Assembly (NCBI RefSeq): GCF_001278755.1
Contig: NZ_CP012601.1
Span: forward strand, 2,108,001-2,172,000
Source: Bacillus sp. FJAT-22090
GTDB lineage: Bacteria > Bacillota > Bacilli > Bacillales_A > Planococcaceae
Length of the DNA: 64,000 nt
Direction of reading: 5' to 3'
The position numbers and the translations under genes were made by a program. Below, piece by piece: positions 15,660 to 26,456 of the stretch (the first letter of the stretch is position 1; the number at the start of each line of letters is the position of its first letter). The notes under the pieces were generated by a model. The model saw nothing but the letters and a program-made list of their open reading frames with translations. It was not told where the DNA came from and ran no database searches.

Positions 15660-16591
15660 TATTTATTACCTCCTGATAAACGAATTCGTGGATCAATAAT
15701 TCCATATAGAATATCTACTATGAATATTACGACAATTAAGAACGCAGAGAAGAACAACGTTGTCCCCATTATAATAGAGAAGTCATTGGACATAATAGAC
15801 TTAACAAATTGCTCACCAATACCTGGAATGGCAAATATTTGTTCAATAACAAGAGAACCTGTAAGTAGTCCTGCAGCTAATGGTCCTAATACTGTTACAA
15901 GTGGAATTAATGCATTTCTAAAAGCATGCTTAAAAGCAATTTCAAAACCACTAGCACCTTTAGATTTAGCTAGAGTTATATAATCCGAACTTAATACCTC
16001 AATCATTTCAGTTCGGATGAAACGAGAAGCTGTTGCAAGTGGTCCCATAGCTAGAGCTATTGAAGGAAGTACACTCGACATCCAACCATCTTTCCATAAA
16101 GCTACAGGGAATATTTCCCATTTTACACCTAACCAATACTGAAGAAAAGTCGCAAAAACGAAAGATGGAATAGAGATCCCGATAATAGCTATTAATGTAC
16201 TACCGTAATCCCAAATTGTATTTTGTCGTAATGCAGCAATCATACCTAACATTATTCCAATAGCAACACCTAATATTAAACCTTGTGAACCAAGAATAAA
16301 AGATGGTCCTAAACGATTTGTTATTAAGTCAGTGACACTTGCATTTTTGAATTGGAAAGAGTTACCTAAATCACCTTTAGCTAAGTTTAGCATGTATTTA
16401 CCGTACTGGACTGCTACTGGTTGATCTAATCCATATTTCGCTTCTACTATCGCAAGTTGTGAAGGGGATAGTTTTGAAGCAGAACTAATCGGGGAACCTG
16501 GAAGCGCCTTCATTAAGAAAAACGTTGCCGTTGCAATCAAGAAAAACGTAATCAAGGCATAAACCACTCGTCGAAAAACATATTTGGCCAT
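15659..16591 (-). CDS. oppB: Oligopeptide ABC transporter permease OppB
   Basis: Integral membrane permease, 310 residues, about six membrane helices. The N-terminal YVFRRVVYALITFFLIATATFF helix and the EAA loop LAKSKGASGFEIAFKHAFRNALIP are characteristic. It is separated from oppA by about 210 bases containing a hairpin that should reduce read-through, as expected for making more binding protein than permease. Confidence 0.95.
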   Translation of the reverse strand: MAKYVFRRVVYALITFFLIATATFFLMKALPGSPISSASKLSPSQLAIVEAKYGLDQPVAVQYGKYMLNLAKGDLGNSFQFKNASVTDLITNRLGPSFILGSQGLILGVAIGIMLGMIAALRQNTIWDYGSTLIAIIGISIPSFVFATFLQYWLGVKWEIFPVALWKDGWMSSVLPSIALAMGPLATASRFIRTEMIEVLSSDYITLAKSKGASGFEIAFKHAFRNALIPLVTVLGPLAAGLLTGSLVIEQIFAIPGIGEQFVKSIMSNDFSIIMGTTLFFSAFLIVVIFIVDILYGIIDPRIRLSGGNK

Positions 16592-16720
16592 CTTAGCACC
16601 TCCTAAATAAAATAATTTTTAATAGATTTGATTAATCTATTAATATATAAACAGAAAAGACTAGTAATTGTCAAAGTCGAAAAAAATAATAAAATATTTG
16701 GTTAATTCTGATTCATTTAA

Positions 16721-16760
16721 AAAGAGAGTATATGATCCAAATGGACACCATATACTCTCT
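16721..16760 (-). terminator. Attenuating hairpin between oppA and oppB
   Basis: A perfect 12-bp stem AGAGAGTATATG (16723-16734) with CATATACTCTCT (16749-16760), and a T-rich stretch after it on the minus strand. Its place inside the operon suggests partial termination that makes more oppA than oppBCDF mRNA. Confidence 0.8.
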
Positions 16761-16801
16761 AATTATGAGATTTTTAACACTCTAATATTCTTAGATGATT
16801 A

Positions 16802-18505
16802 TTAGTTTTTACCTTCAATGTAAGCCCATTTGTAGCTATAGTCTCCACCGAATGGGTGAGCAATTATACCTTTAACATATGGTTTTTGAAGGAACATTAA
16901 TCCACGTTGGTAAATTGGTCCAATACCGAAATCTTTTTCAATAAGAAGTTTTTCAGCATCAGCCAATGCTTGCCAACGAGCAGCTGCATCTAAAGCTAAT
17001 TCGTTGTTAGCAGAGTTTACTAATTTATCATATTCTGGGTTAGAGTATGACATTTTGTTATTTCCGCCACCAGTTAACCACAAGTTCATGAATGTATAAG
17101 GATCTTGATAATCTGGTCCCCATCCTGCAACTTGAATCTCGTAATCTTGGTTTGTATCAAGATCTAAACGAACGTTAAAAGGAACTTCTTTAAGAGTAAC
17201 AGTTAAACCTGGTAAATTAGTTTCAAGTTGAGACTTGAAGTACTCATCCATTTTTTTAGAAAGTTCAGTGTCTCCACCAAGAATTTCGATAGAAAGTTCT
17301 TTAACACCTAGTTCTGCTAAACCTTTTTCCCATGCTGCTTGAGCTTCTTCTACATTAAATGTAGCCATGTCACCGTTTACATCACGGAAATCATTACCAT
17401 CTTCATCAAAAGTAAAGTCTTTAGGTACTAAATAGTTAGCTGGAACTGAACCGTTAGCTAAAACAACAGAAGCTAAATCTTCTTTGTTGAAAGCTTTTGT
17501 AATTGCTTCACGAATATTTACGTTAGCAAGTGGAGTTTTTTCTCCATTACGTTCTTGATTGTATTTGAAATAGAACACAGAAGTTTCTGATTCTTTTAAT
17601 AGTTCTGGGTCAGCAGCGTATTGCATTGCATATTCTCCAGAAAGACCTGCACGATCTTTTTCACCATTTGTATAAAGGTTAACTGCAGTAGCAGGTTCTT
17701 TAACTACGTCATAATTGATTTCAGTAAGTTTTACAGTATCTTTATCCCAGTATTGCTCATTTTTAAGTAATTGCCAAGATAAACCTGTTCCGTCCCAGTT
17801 AGCAAGTGTAAATGGACCGTTGTATAAAAGTGATTCTGAGTTTTTCGCATAGTTTTCACCTTGCGATGTAACGAACTCTTCTTTTTGTGGTAAGAATGTT
17901 CCAAATGACATAAGTGATAAGAAATAAGGAGTTGGTTTTTCAAGAGTTACTTCTAACGTTTTTTCGTCAAGAGCTTTAACACCTAATTCAGTGTACTCAA
18001 CCGCTCCTTCTGAAATTTCAGTAGCGTTTTTAATAACTCCACCCATCATGTATGGACCATATTCAGATGCAGTATCTGGGTTCATAGCACGTTTCCATGA
18101 ATATTCGAAGTCATTTGCAGTAACTGGAGAGCCGTCAGACCAATTAGCATCACGTAATTTGAACGTATAAACTAAGCCGTCTTCAGATACTGTTGGTTCG
18201 CCATCAGCAATGGCAGGTACAGCAACGTTTTCTTGATTCAAACGATATAAACCTTCATTTACATTGTTTAGAAGATCAAATCCAACTGCATCAGTTACTA
18301 AAGCTGAATCCATTGTTGGAATTTCTGCTGTCATGATTAAGTTAAGTACTTGTTCTTCATCTACAGCTACTTCTTCTGTTGTTGCTGGATCTTCTTCTTT
18401 TTCTGTAGTTGTAGTAGTACCTTCTTCTTTGTCGCCACAAGCAGCAAGGAAAATACTAAGAACTAACAGAAGGCTAAAAAGCCATAAAAACTTGCTATTC
18501 TTCAA
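16802..18505 (-). CDS. oppA: Oligopeptide-binding lipoprotein OppA
   Basis: Extracellular substrate-binding protein of the Opp importer, 567 residues. Lipoprotein signal with lipobox LAAC, lipidated Cys23, then a Thr/Glu-rich linker and an SBP_bac_5 domain (e.g. LRDANWSDGSPVTANDFEYSWKR split over residues ~115-135). The start is TTG, eight bases after AAAGGAGG. It heads the operon under a promoter overlapped by CodY-like boxes. Confidence 0.95.
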   Translation of the reverse strand: MKNSKFLWLFSLLLVLSIFLAACGDKEEGTTTTTEKEEDPATTEEVAVDEEQVLNLIMTAEIPTMDSALVTDAVGFDLLNNVNEGLYRLNQENVAVPAIADGEPTVSEDGLVYTFKLRDANWSDGSPVTANDFEYSWKRAMNPDTASEYGPYMMGGVIKNATEISEGAVEYTELGVKALDEKTLEVTLEKPTPYFLSLMSFGTFLPQKEEFVTSQGENYAKNSESLLYNGPFTLANWDGTGLSWQLLKNEQYWDKDTVKLTEINYDVVKEPATAVNLYTNGEKDRAGLSGEYAMQYAADPELLKESETSVFYFKYNQERNGEKTPLANVNIREAITKAFNKEDLASVVLANGSVPANYLVPKDFTFDEDGNDFRDVNGDMATFNVEEAQAAWEKGLAELGVKELSIEILGGDTELSKKMDEYFKSQLETNLPGLTVTLKEVPFNVRLDLDTNQDYEIQVAGWGPDYQDPYTFMNLWLTGGGNNKMSYSNPEYDKLVNSANNELALDAAARWQALADAEKLLIEKDFGIGPIYQRGLMFLQKPYVKGIIAHPFGGDYSYKWAYIEGKN

Positions 18506-18552
18506 AAGAATAACCTCCTTTAAATAGTCAGAAAAAATTCATTACATTAATT

Positions 18553-18596
18553 ATTATACATTTTCAGAAAGACTTGTACAGGTTTTTCGGAAAATT
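18553..18596 (-). promoter_or_regulatory. oppA promoter with two CodY-like boxes
   Basis: Minus-strand -10 TATAAT (18553-18558), with a weak -35 TGTACA about 16 bp upstream. Two segments resemble the CodY consensus AATTTTCWGAAAATT: 18582-18596 (GTTTTTCGGAAAATT, three mismatches) and 18559-18573 (CATTTTCAGAAAGAC, four mismatches, between -35 and -10). CodY control of peptide import is well known; binding here is inference. Confidence 0.5.
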
Positions 18597-18692
18597 TTTT
18601 ACATTATTGTAACAAAATCATTACATTGTCCTAACAATTGTGAATCTTTGGTAAAAGATTTGCGAGTTTTTTACAACTATTTCTCTAAAATT

Positions 18693-18721
18693 TTGATTAA
18701 TTCTATTAAATCTTCTATAAT
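18693..18721 (+). promoter_or_regulatory. Promoter of the DUF3899 gene
   Basis: TTGATT (18693-18698) and TATAAT (18716-18721) with 17-bp spacing, 21 bases before the start codon. The spacing and -10 are ideal. Confidence 0.65.
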
Positions 18722-18742
18722 CAAATCTTGTAGAGGTGAAAT

Positions 18743-19087
18743 ATGAAGACAAAAATTGTTTACTTTTTAGGATTACAACTCCTAATTTTCATTCTTATTA
18801 TCATAGTATATGGAAAATTAAACCTAGTTTCATATGCCAATATGTCTTTCTATGTTGGAGGAACCATAACGTTTTTTGGATTTCTGACATATGTTGTATC
18901 AGGAGGTTTTTTTGACTTCTTTACAGAAAGCACAAGGAAAGTATTCACTCCTAAACATTTTAAAAAGCATGCCAGTGAAATGCGGTTACCATCAGAAATT
19001 TTCTCCTTTCCACACAAGCCTATTATCGCTTTAGGATTGTCTAGCTTATTCTGTATGTGTATAGCTCTGTTCGTTTATTATAGTTAA
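18743..19087 (+). CDS. DUF3899 family membrane protein
   Basis: Small integral membrane protein, 114 residues, function unknown. There are three hydrophobic segments: about 7-25 (FLGLQLLIFILIIIVYG), 35-55 and 93-112, with a soluble basic loop (about 60-90) containing the FTPKHFKKHASEMR stretch. The arrangement matches the DUF3899 family. AGAGGTG precedes the ATG, and it has its own promoter. It lies between the divergent oppA and the trpS leader. Confidence 0.75.
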   Translation: MKTKIVYFLGLQLLIFILIIIVYGKLNLVSYANMSFYVGGTITFFGFLTYVVSGGFFDFFTESTRKVFTPKHFKKHASEMRLPSEIFSFPHKPIIALGLSSLFCMCIALFVYYS

Positions 19088-19096
19088 GTTTTCAGC

Positions 19097-19126
19097 TTGA
19101 TTTTTGAGTTTCTTCTATACTATAAT
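19097..19126 (+). promoter_or_regulatory. trpS promoter
   Basis: TTGATT (19097-19102) and TATAAT (19121-19126), spacing 18 bp, about 25 bases upstream of the T-box leader. Confidence 0.6.
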
Positions 19127-19149
19127 GTTCAAAACACTATAATATGCTT

Positions 19150-20568
<1,419 letters not shown>

Positions 20569-20586
20569 TCCTTATTTAACCATATG

Positions 20587-20627
20587 AAAAACCGTTCCTA
20601 AACTTTCGTTAAGGAACGGTTTTTTAT
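20587..20627. terminator. Bidirectional terminator between trpS and appA
   Basis: Stem AAAAACCGTTCCT (20587-20599) with AGGAACGGTTTTT (20612-20624), with T runs on both strands. It ends the app operon on minus and can stop trpS transcripts on plus. Confidence 0.9.
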
Positions 20628-20663
20628 ATTATTTCGTATGCAGCCTTCTACGCTTTTCAAGAA

Positions 20664-22523
20664 TTATTTTGTAGATTTAACACCTGTATCTGATACTAGT
20701 TCAACCTCTTGTAAATTACTGAAAGATTCATTAGTATAATCAATGCTCCAGTTTTTCACACGTTTGTTAACTGGTACTAACTCATAACGATACATAGTCG
20801 GAATAACTGGCGCTTGTTCAGCCATGTACTCTTGCCATGCACGGAATTCTTTCGCGCGGTATTCTGAATCGAATGCCTTTGGTGAGTCGATATTAGTTAA
20901 CGTTGTTTCTAAGAAATCAGAAGAATAACGGCTAAAGTTATATTGAGCAGTTTTTGAGTATAATCCTGATGGTGATGGGTTTGTACCTGTACCCCATGCT
21001 GCCATAAAAATATCGATTTCTGGATCGTCTGCCTCAACTTTATCATAGAAGCTATTGAACTCAATCGTACGACCTGTAGTCAATGTTACGTTTAAACCAA
21101 CATCTTTCCAGTTTTGTAAGTAAAATTGAGTGATGTCTTCTGCAATATCATCGCCAGCCATAGTAGCAAATTTAATTTCTAATGGCTTACCTGCTTTGTC
21201 TTCGCGAATTCCATCGCCATTTGTGTCCTTGAATCCTGCTTCATCTAACAATGCGTTTGCTTTGTCCGGATCGTATTTATATCCTTCTAAAGAAGAATCA
21301 TAGAATGATTCAAATACTGGAGGGATTAAAGAGTTCGCACGTTCACGTAATCCACCATAAAATACTTCTGCAACTTGTTCAACATCGATTGCGTAACCCA
21401 TTGCTTGACGTAATTTTACATCTCCCATTTTAGAACCTTCAATATCAGTTACTACTGTGCTATTTTCAAAATCGTATTTACCAAGTTTGAAACCAAGGTA
21501 AGCATAGTAAAGCTCTTGACGACCTAATACTTCGATATTATCAAAGTCTTTGATTTCTTCCATTTTTGAAGCACTGAAACTTGAAGCAATATCATACTCA
21601 CCTTGTTGTATTGCTACTGAAATTGAGCTTGTTGGTACAATTTTCACTAGAACTCCGTCTAATTTCGGTTTACCTTTCCAGAAGTGTTCATTTGCTACAA
21701 ATTGTACTGATTCTCCAGGTACAATTTTATCAAATTTGAAAGCACCTAAAGTAACTGGATTTTTACGAACTGCATCACTCTCTACAAGTTCTGCAACTGG
21801 AATATCTTTAATAATATGGCTTGGCTCAGCGTAACCCCAAAGTCCATCCCCACCACTAAAGATAGCAGGAGATAATTTATTAAATGAAATTTCTAATGTT
21901 GTTTCATCTACTTTCTTTAGACCCGAAATTGTGTCTGCTTTACCATCATGGTATTCAACAGCACCAATAATATTTTGGAAATCCACGTCATAACGTACAC
22001 CAGTATAATCTTTATGTCCGATGATTAAGTAGGGTTGGATTAAATCCTCGATCTTAAGCGGTTCCCCGTCAGACCATTTTACACCCTCGCGAATTTTTAT
22101 TGTAGCTTTGTTGTTTTCTTGATCTACAGTCATACTTGCAATACCTGCATCAGTTATTAAAAAGTCACCGTCTGTTTCGAAAAGTGAGTTAGATGCGAAT
22201 TTCATAATATCATCATCGTAAGCATCCTCGTATAATACATAAGAGAATATACCTTGGAAAGGCTCATCTTTAGCCATAGCAACTTTTAGTGTACCACCTG
22301 TAACTGCATCTCCATCATTTGTTACGTCTAATGGGAATAATGCTGAATCCTCAGCTGCTGGCTCTTCCCCTTCTTCTGTATCTTCTTCTGTACCATCTTC
22401 AGTTTTTGAAGTGTCTTCTGTTTTTGTACCTTCAGAGCCTTCCTTTGTATCCTGATTACATGCACCTAGGACTAGCATGAAAGCTAAAAGAACTGCAAGT
22501 AAAGCCCAAAGCTTTTTATTCAT
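20664..22523 (-). CDS. appA: Peptide-binding lipoprotein AppA-like
   Basis: Substrate-binding lipoprotein of the second oligopeptide transporter, 619 residues. The lipobox is LGAC with Cys22, followed by an acidic linker rich in Glu/Thr (about 23-55) and an SBP_bac_5 domain. The length and position at the end of an app-type cluster support AppA. Unlike B. subtilis, where appA lies between appF and appB, this gene is the last of the cluster (appD-F-B-C-A), separated from appC by 79 bases. Confidence 0.9.
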   Translation of the reverse strand: MNKKLWALLAVLLAFMLVLGACNQDTKEGSEGTKTEDTSKTEDGTEEDTEEGEEPAAEDSALFPLDVTNDGDAVTGGTLKVAMAKDEPFQGIFSYVLYEDAYDDDIMKFASNSLFETDGDFLITDAGIASMTVDQENNKATIKIREGVKWSDGEPLKIEDLIQPYLIIGHKDYTGVRYDVDFQNIIGAVEYHDGKADTISGLKKVDETTLEISFNKLSPAIFSGGDGLWGYAEPSHIIKDIPVAELVESDAVRKNPVTLGAFKFDKIVPGESVQFVANEHFWKGKPKLDGVLVKIVPTSSISVAIQQGEYDIASSFSASKMEEIKDFDNIEVLGRQELYYAYLGFKLGKYDFENSTVVTDIEGSKMGDVKLRQAMGYAIDVEQVAEVFYGGLRERANSLIPPVFESFYDSSLEGYKYDPDKANALLDEAGFKDTNGDGIREDKAGKPLEIKFATMAGDDIAEDITQFYLQNWKDVGLNVTLTTGRTIEFNSFYDKVEADDPEIDIFMAAWGTGTNPSPSGLYSKTAQYNFSRYSSDFLETTLTNIDSPKAFDSEYRAKEFRAWQEYMAEQAPVIPTMYRYELVPVNKRVKNWSIDYTNESFSNLQEVELVSDTGVKSTK

Positions 22524-22602
22524 TCTGTTTCCTCCTTTTTATTCTCTTTAATTTATATATCAAACGTTAAACGTCTAATACCACTACATATTTTGGTTGG
22601 GT

Positions 22603-23502
22603 TTAGCCTAGTCGTTGCTTCGCATCAGCTGAGCGGCGTAATGCTTGACCTACATAGTTGATTCCGAGCATCATTAACAATATAAATAATGATGCAGGTA
22701 ACCAAACCCACCATTTTTCTTGCAATACAAGCGGATTATTTGCATAGCTTACAAGTGTTCCTAAGCTTGGTGTTTGTGGCGGTAATCCAAATCCAAGAAA
22801 TGATAATCCTGTTTCTATACCAACATTACCAGCAAAATTTAAAGTTAATTCAACAATTAATATGGAACTTAGGTTTGGCATGATTTCTTTAAAAATGATA
22901 AAGACTCCTCGCGTACCCATTGTTTTTGATGCGTTTACATAATCTCGCCTACTCTCCGAAAGAGCTTTACTTCGAACTAGCCGAGCTGTAGATGTCCACA
23001 AAAATATACTCATGATCAGAATGAACACGGTCACTGTGTATTTAGGGACAATCGTAACAAAAACGATAATCAGCATTAAGGAAGGAATAGTAATAAAGAA
23101 ATCAATGATACGCATAAAAATGTTATCAATCCAGCCACCGAAATAACCACATACCAGACCAATAATTACTCCAATAACACCTGTGATCAGTGTAATCGAG
23201 ATAGCAATCGCAATACTATTTCTAGCTCCAATAACTAACTGTCCCAGAATATCTTTGCCGCCCTGGTCAGCTCCTAAAAAGAATTTGTCTCCTGGTGCAG
23301 CATATTTATCTCTTAGGCTTACACGCATTAAAGTTTCTTGGTCAATAAGCCAAGCCCATATAAAAACTCCGATAATTACAACGATGAGTGATATCAGTGA
23401 AAACATTGCTAATTTATCTTTTTTAAACTCTCTAAAAATCACTTGTATACCTGTTGGAGGAGAGTTTAATTCTATTAATTTGTCATCTGCTAATTTTTCC
23501 AT
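22603..23502 (-). CDS. appC: Peptide ABC transporter permease AppC-like
   Basis: Permease of about 299 residues with an N-terminal helix (about 35-57) and the transport domain with EAA loop DYVNASKTMGTRGVFIIFKEIMPN. The ATG at 23502 (MEKLADD) is preferred: AAGGAGAGG is eight bases before it, whereas the GTG at 23511 is only two bases from the same site. Ends before appA; 29 bases follow the appB stop. Confidence 0.92.
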   Translation of the reverse strand: MEKLADDKLIELNSPPTGIQVIFREFKKDKLAMFSLISLIVVIIGVFIWAWLIDQETLMRVSLRDKYAAPGDKFFLGADQGGKDILGQLVIGARNSIAIAISITLITGVIGVIIGLVCGYFGGWIDNIFMRIIDFFITIPSLMLIIVFVTIVPKYTVTVFILIMSIFLWTSTARLVRSKALSESRRDYVNASKTMGTRGVFIIFKEIMPNLSSILIVELTLNFAGNVGIETGLSFLGFGLPPQTPSLGTLVSYANNPLVLQEKWWVWLPASLFILLMMLGINYVGQALRRSADAKQRLG

Positions 23503-23531
23503 ATTATTCACCTCTCCTTAACATAATTCGC

Positions 23532-24494
23532 CTATTCTATCCTAATTCTTGGGTCAACAATACTCATGATAATATCGGACAGTAGACTACCTAATAATGT
23601 TAAGAAGCCGTATAACATAACAAGCGCAGTAATTACACTGTAATCACGTGATTGAATAGATGAAATAAACAACTGTCCCATGCCTGGATAACCGAAGATT
23701 GTTTCAATAAAAATCGAACCACCCAATAATCCGGTAATTGTGAATCCGAAGAAAGCTGCAATAGGAAGTAAAGAATTTCTAAAAATATGTCTAGAATACA
23801 CTTTACTTATCGGAATTCCCTTACTTCTTGCAGTACGCACATAATCCAAGGCCTTAGCGTCAATAATTTCAGAACGTAAATATTGAATAACACTAGTTGT
23901 ACCTAGTATCGCTGTCGTAATAGCAGGTAAGAGCATGTGATAAAGCTTACTCCAAGAGTATCCAAAGGTCCCTGTATCATATTTAATATCTACACTACCT
24001 ACTGTTGGAAACCAGTGAAGCTGATAGCCAAAAATAAATAAAAAGATTAATGCTAGAACGAATGTCGGAATCGCATAAGTAACAAAACTATACAATACGA
24101 CCGTTTTGTCTAAAAAGGTATCTTGGTAACGGCCAGCTAAAACCCCTAACGGAATAGCTAGTAAATATAACAAAATGACACTTACTAAAGATAACCAAAA
24201 TGTATTTAATGCCCGTTCTCCTATTAAAGTAGAAACTCCAATTTTATACGTGTAACTTTTTCCAAGATCTCCTTGTACAGCATTGGTAATCCACGTAGTA
24301 TACTGTACGTACCATGGATCATTTAAACCTGCTTTTTCGCGAAGTTCCTCAATCCGAGCTGGATCTGTATCTGGTGTAATCATTCCTGTAAAGGGATCTC
24401 CAGGCATAAATTTTGCCATAAAAAATATTAATAAACTTAAGACTAGTAACTGTGGAATCATGATTAGTACTCGTCTTACGATTGTTTTCCACAT
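23532..24494 (-). CDS. appB: Peptide ABC transporter permease AppB-like
   Basis: Permease of 320 residues from the ATG at 24494 (MWKTIVRRVLIMIPQ), which follows the appF stop by one base (TAATATG) with GGGGGG upstream; the longer frame to 24521 lies inside appF and is unlikely. Six membrane helices and the EAA loop RTARSKGIPISKVYSRHIFRN are visible. Final residues SIVDPRIRIE are typical. Confidence 0.92.
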   Translation of the reverse strand: MWKTIVRRVLIMIPQLLVLSLLIFFMAKFMPGDPFTGMITPDTDPARIEELREKAGLNDPWYVQYTTWITNAVQGDLGKSYTYKIGVSTLIGERALNTFWLSLVSVILLYLLAIPLGVLAGRYQDTFLDKTVVLYSFVTYAIPTFVLALIFLFIFGYQLHWFPTVGSVDIKYDTGTFGYSWSKLYHMLLPAITTAILGTTSVIQYLRSEIIDAKALDYVRTARSKGIPISKVYSRHIFRNSLLPIAAFFGFTITGLLGGSIFIETIFGYPGMGQLFISSIQSRDYSVITALVMLYGFLTLLGSLLSDIIMSIVDPRIRIE

Positions 24495-24495
24495 A

Positions 24496-25443
24496 TTAAA
24501 TGCCCCCCTTTTCATGAGCATTCATCGCTACTTGATGTGATTCGTTTAATTGTTTTAAATCATATACTTTCCCATTTTCATCGTAATAACTTCTATGGTT
24601 TACAACATAATCTGATTCAACTTTAATTCTTTCTCTTTTTCGTATGTCTCGCCCTATTGGATTTACATCTGGTATGGCAGATAATAAACGCTTTGTATAA
24701 ATATGTTGAGGATTATTATAAATATCATTTCGATTTCCAGACTCAACAAAACGTCCTTTATACATAATTGATATATGGTCGCACATATGTTTCACTACAC
24801 CTAAGTCATGTGATATAAACAAATAGCTAAGTCCAAATTCCTGTTGGATATCTTTCATAAAGTTAAGAACTTGAGCCTGCACGGAAAGATCAAGGGCGGA
24901 AACTGGTTCATCTGCTATGATCAATTTTGGATTACATGAGATCGCTCGCGCTATACCGATTCTTTGCTTTTGTCCTCCCGAAAACTCATGTGGATATTTT
25001 AACTTCACATCTTCACTCATACCAACTATCGCTAGAAGTTCGTTGATTTTACGTTTTTCTTCATCTGGAGATAATTTCAAAAAATTTCGAATTGGTTCCG
25101 CAATAATGTCTTGAACTCGTTTCCTAGGATTTAAACTAGAGTGTGCATCTTGAAATATCATTTGAATATCTCGATTATAGGAAGAATTTAGACTTCGACG
25201 CTTATGCGTCACGTTCTCTCCCTCATATATAATCTCACCGGAGGTAATTTTCTCTAATCCAATAATCGCTTTACCAGTAGTTGATTTACCACAACCAGAT
25301 TCACCAACTAATCCATAGGCTTTTCCTTTTTCAAATTCCAAGTTGATCCCATCTACTGCATAGACATTGTCTATTACTGTATTAAAAAATCCACCTCTAA
25401 TAGGATAATGGACTTGTAAATCATTGATTTTCATAAAGCTCAT
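24496..25443 (-). CDS. appF: Peptide ABC transporter ATP-binding protein AppF-like
   Basis: ATPase subunit, 315 residues, with Walker A GESGCGKST, signature FSGGQKQRIGIARAI, Walker B IIADEPVSALD and the C-terminal oligopeptide extension. The start codon overlaps the end of appD by four bases. The protein carries an unusual long C-terminus (about 270-315, rich in Asn/Tyr/His) beyond the usual oligopeptide motif. Confidence 0.92.
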   Translation of the reverse strand: MSFMKINDLQVHYPIRGGFFNTVIDNVYAVDGINLEFEKGKAYGLVGESGCGKSTTGKAIIGLEKITSGEIIYEGENVTHKRRSLNSSYNRDIQMIFQDAHSSLNPRKRVQDIIAEPIRNFLKLSPDEEKRKINELLAIVGMSEDVKLKYPHEFSGGQKQRIGIARAISCNPKLIIADEPVSALDLSVQAQVLNFMKDIQQEFGLSYLFISHDLGVVKHMCDHISIMYKGRFVESGNRNDIYNNPQHIYTKRLLSAIPDVNPIGRDIRKRERIKVESDYVVNHRSYYDENGKVYDLKQLNESHQVAMNAHEKGGI

Positions 25444-26456
25444 CTTGCTATACCTCCCTCTTCACCTTCAAAGTGAAAGTGTTTCCAGCAAGTACATCTA
25501 ACTAAATGACCTGGAGAAATTTCATGAAGTGTTGGATTTTCTTCATGAGCTATCGCTGGAATCCATGGGATTCGTGCAGAAAACCTACATCCATTACGTG
25601 GAAGTTTCATAAGAGATGGCACCATTCCTTGAATAACTTGCAGCCTTTCATTTTCACTGTTCATTTGCGGTATAGAGTTGAATAATGATCTTGTGTACGG
25701 ATGTTGTGGATTTGAGAATAATTCATGCACAGGTGCTTCTTCAATAATTTGACCCGCATACATAACCGCAACGCGATCGGCTACTTCTGCTACAACACCT
25801 AAATCATGTGTAATTAAAATAATTCCTGCTTCTGTTTCTGCTTGTAAATCTTTTAAAAGATCCAGTATTTGTGCTTGAATCGTAACATCTAATGCAGTTG
25901 TCGGTTCATCGGCAATTATTACTTTTGGTTTACATGAAATGGCAATTGCAATAATAACCCTTTGTCTCATTCCACCAGAAAGCTGATGAGGAAATTGTCT
26001 AGCAACACGCTCAGGGTTAGGAATTCCTACTTGGTTAAGTAATTCAATTACTCGTTTATCCCGAACCTCTTTTGTCATTTTTGTATGAAATATTAAACTT
26101 TCTTCAATTTGTTCTCCAATTCGCATAAGAGGATTTAATGCTGATAATGGATCTTGGAAGATCATCCCTATCTCTTCGCCTCTTACTTTATTAAATTGTT
26201 CTTCATCAAGGGTCGCTAGGTTCACTCCGTTGTAATTAATCTCACCTTGTACTCTAGTTTTTATGTGGTCATGAAGCCCTATAATCGATGTTGCTAATGT
26301 ACTTTTCCCACATCCGGATTCTCCAACAATTGCAAGAATCTCATTTTTCTTTAATGTAATCGATACGCCATCAACTGCATCATAATATGTATCTTTGATT
26401 CTAAAACCAGTGTGTAAGTCATTAATCTTTAAAAGTTCACCAGTCATAATTATCAT
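25440..26456 (-). CDS. appD: Peptide ABC transporter ATP-binding protein AppD-like
   Basis: First gene of the app operon, 338 residues. Walker A GESGCGKST, Q-loop MIFQDPLSALNP, signature LSGGMRQRVIIAIAI, Walker B IIADEPTTALD. The C-terminus has the oligopeptide motif with cysteines (NGCRFSA...HLVRCTCWKH), as seen in OppD/DppD relatives that bind an iron-sulphur cluster or metal. AAAGGAG lies four bases before the ATG. Confidence 0.92.
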   Translation of the reverse strand: MIIMTGELLKINDLHTGFRIKDTYYDAVDGVSITLKKNEILAIVGESGCGKSTLATSIIGLHDHIKTRVQGEINYNGVNLATLDEEQFNKVRGEEIGMIFQDPLSALNPLMRIGEQIEESLIFHTKMTKEVRDKRVIELLNQVGIPNPERVARQFPHQLSGGMRQRVIIAIAISCKPKVIIADEPTTALDVTIQAQILDLLKDLQAETEAGIILITHDLGVVAEVADRVAVMYAGQIIEEAPVHELFSNPQHPYTRSLFNSIPQMNSENERLQVIQGMVPSLMKLPRNGCRFSARIPWIPAIAHEENPTLHEISPGHLVRCTCWKHFHFEGEEGGIAR

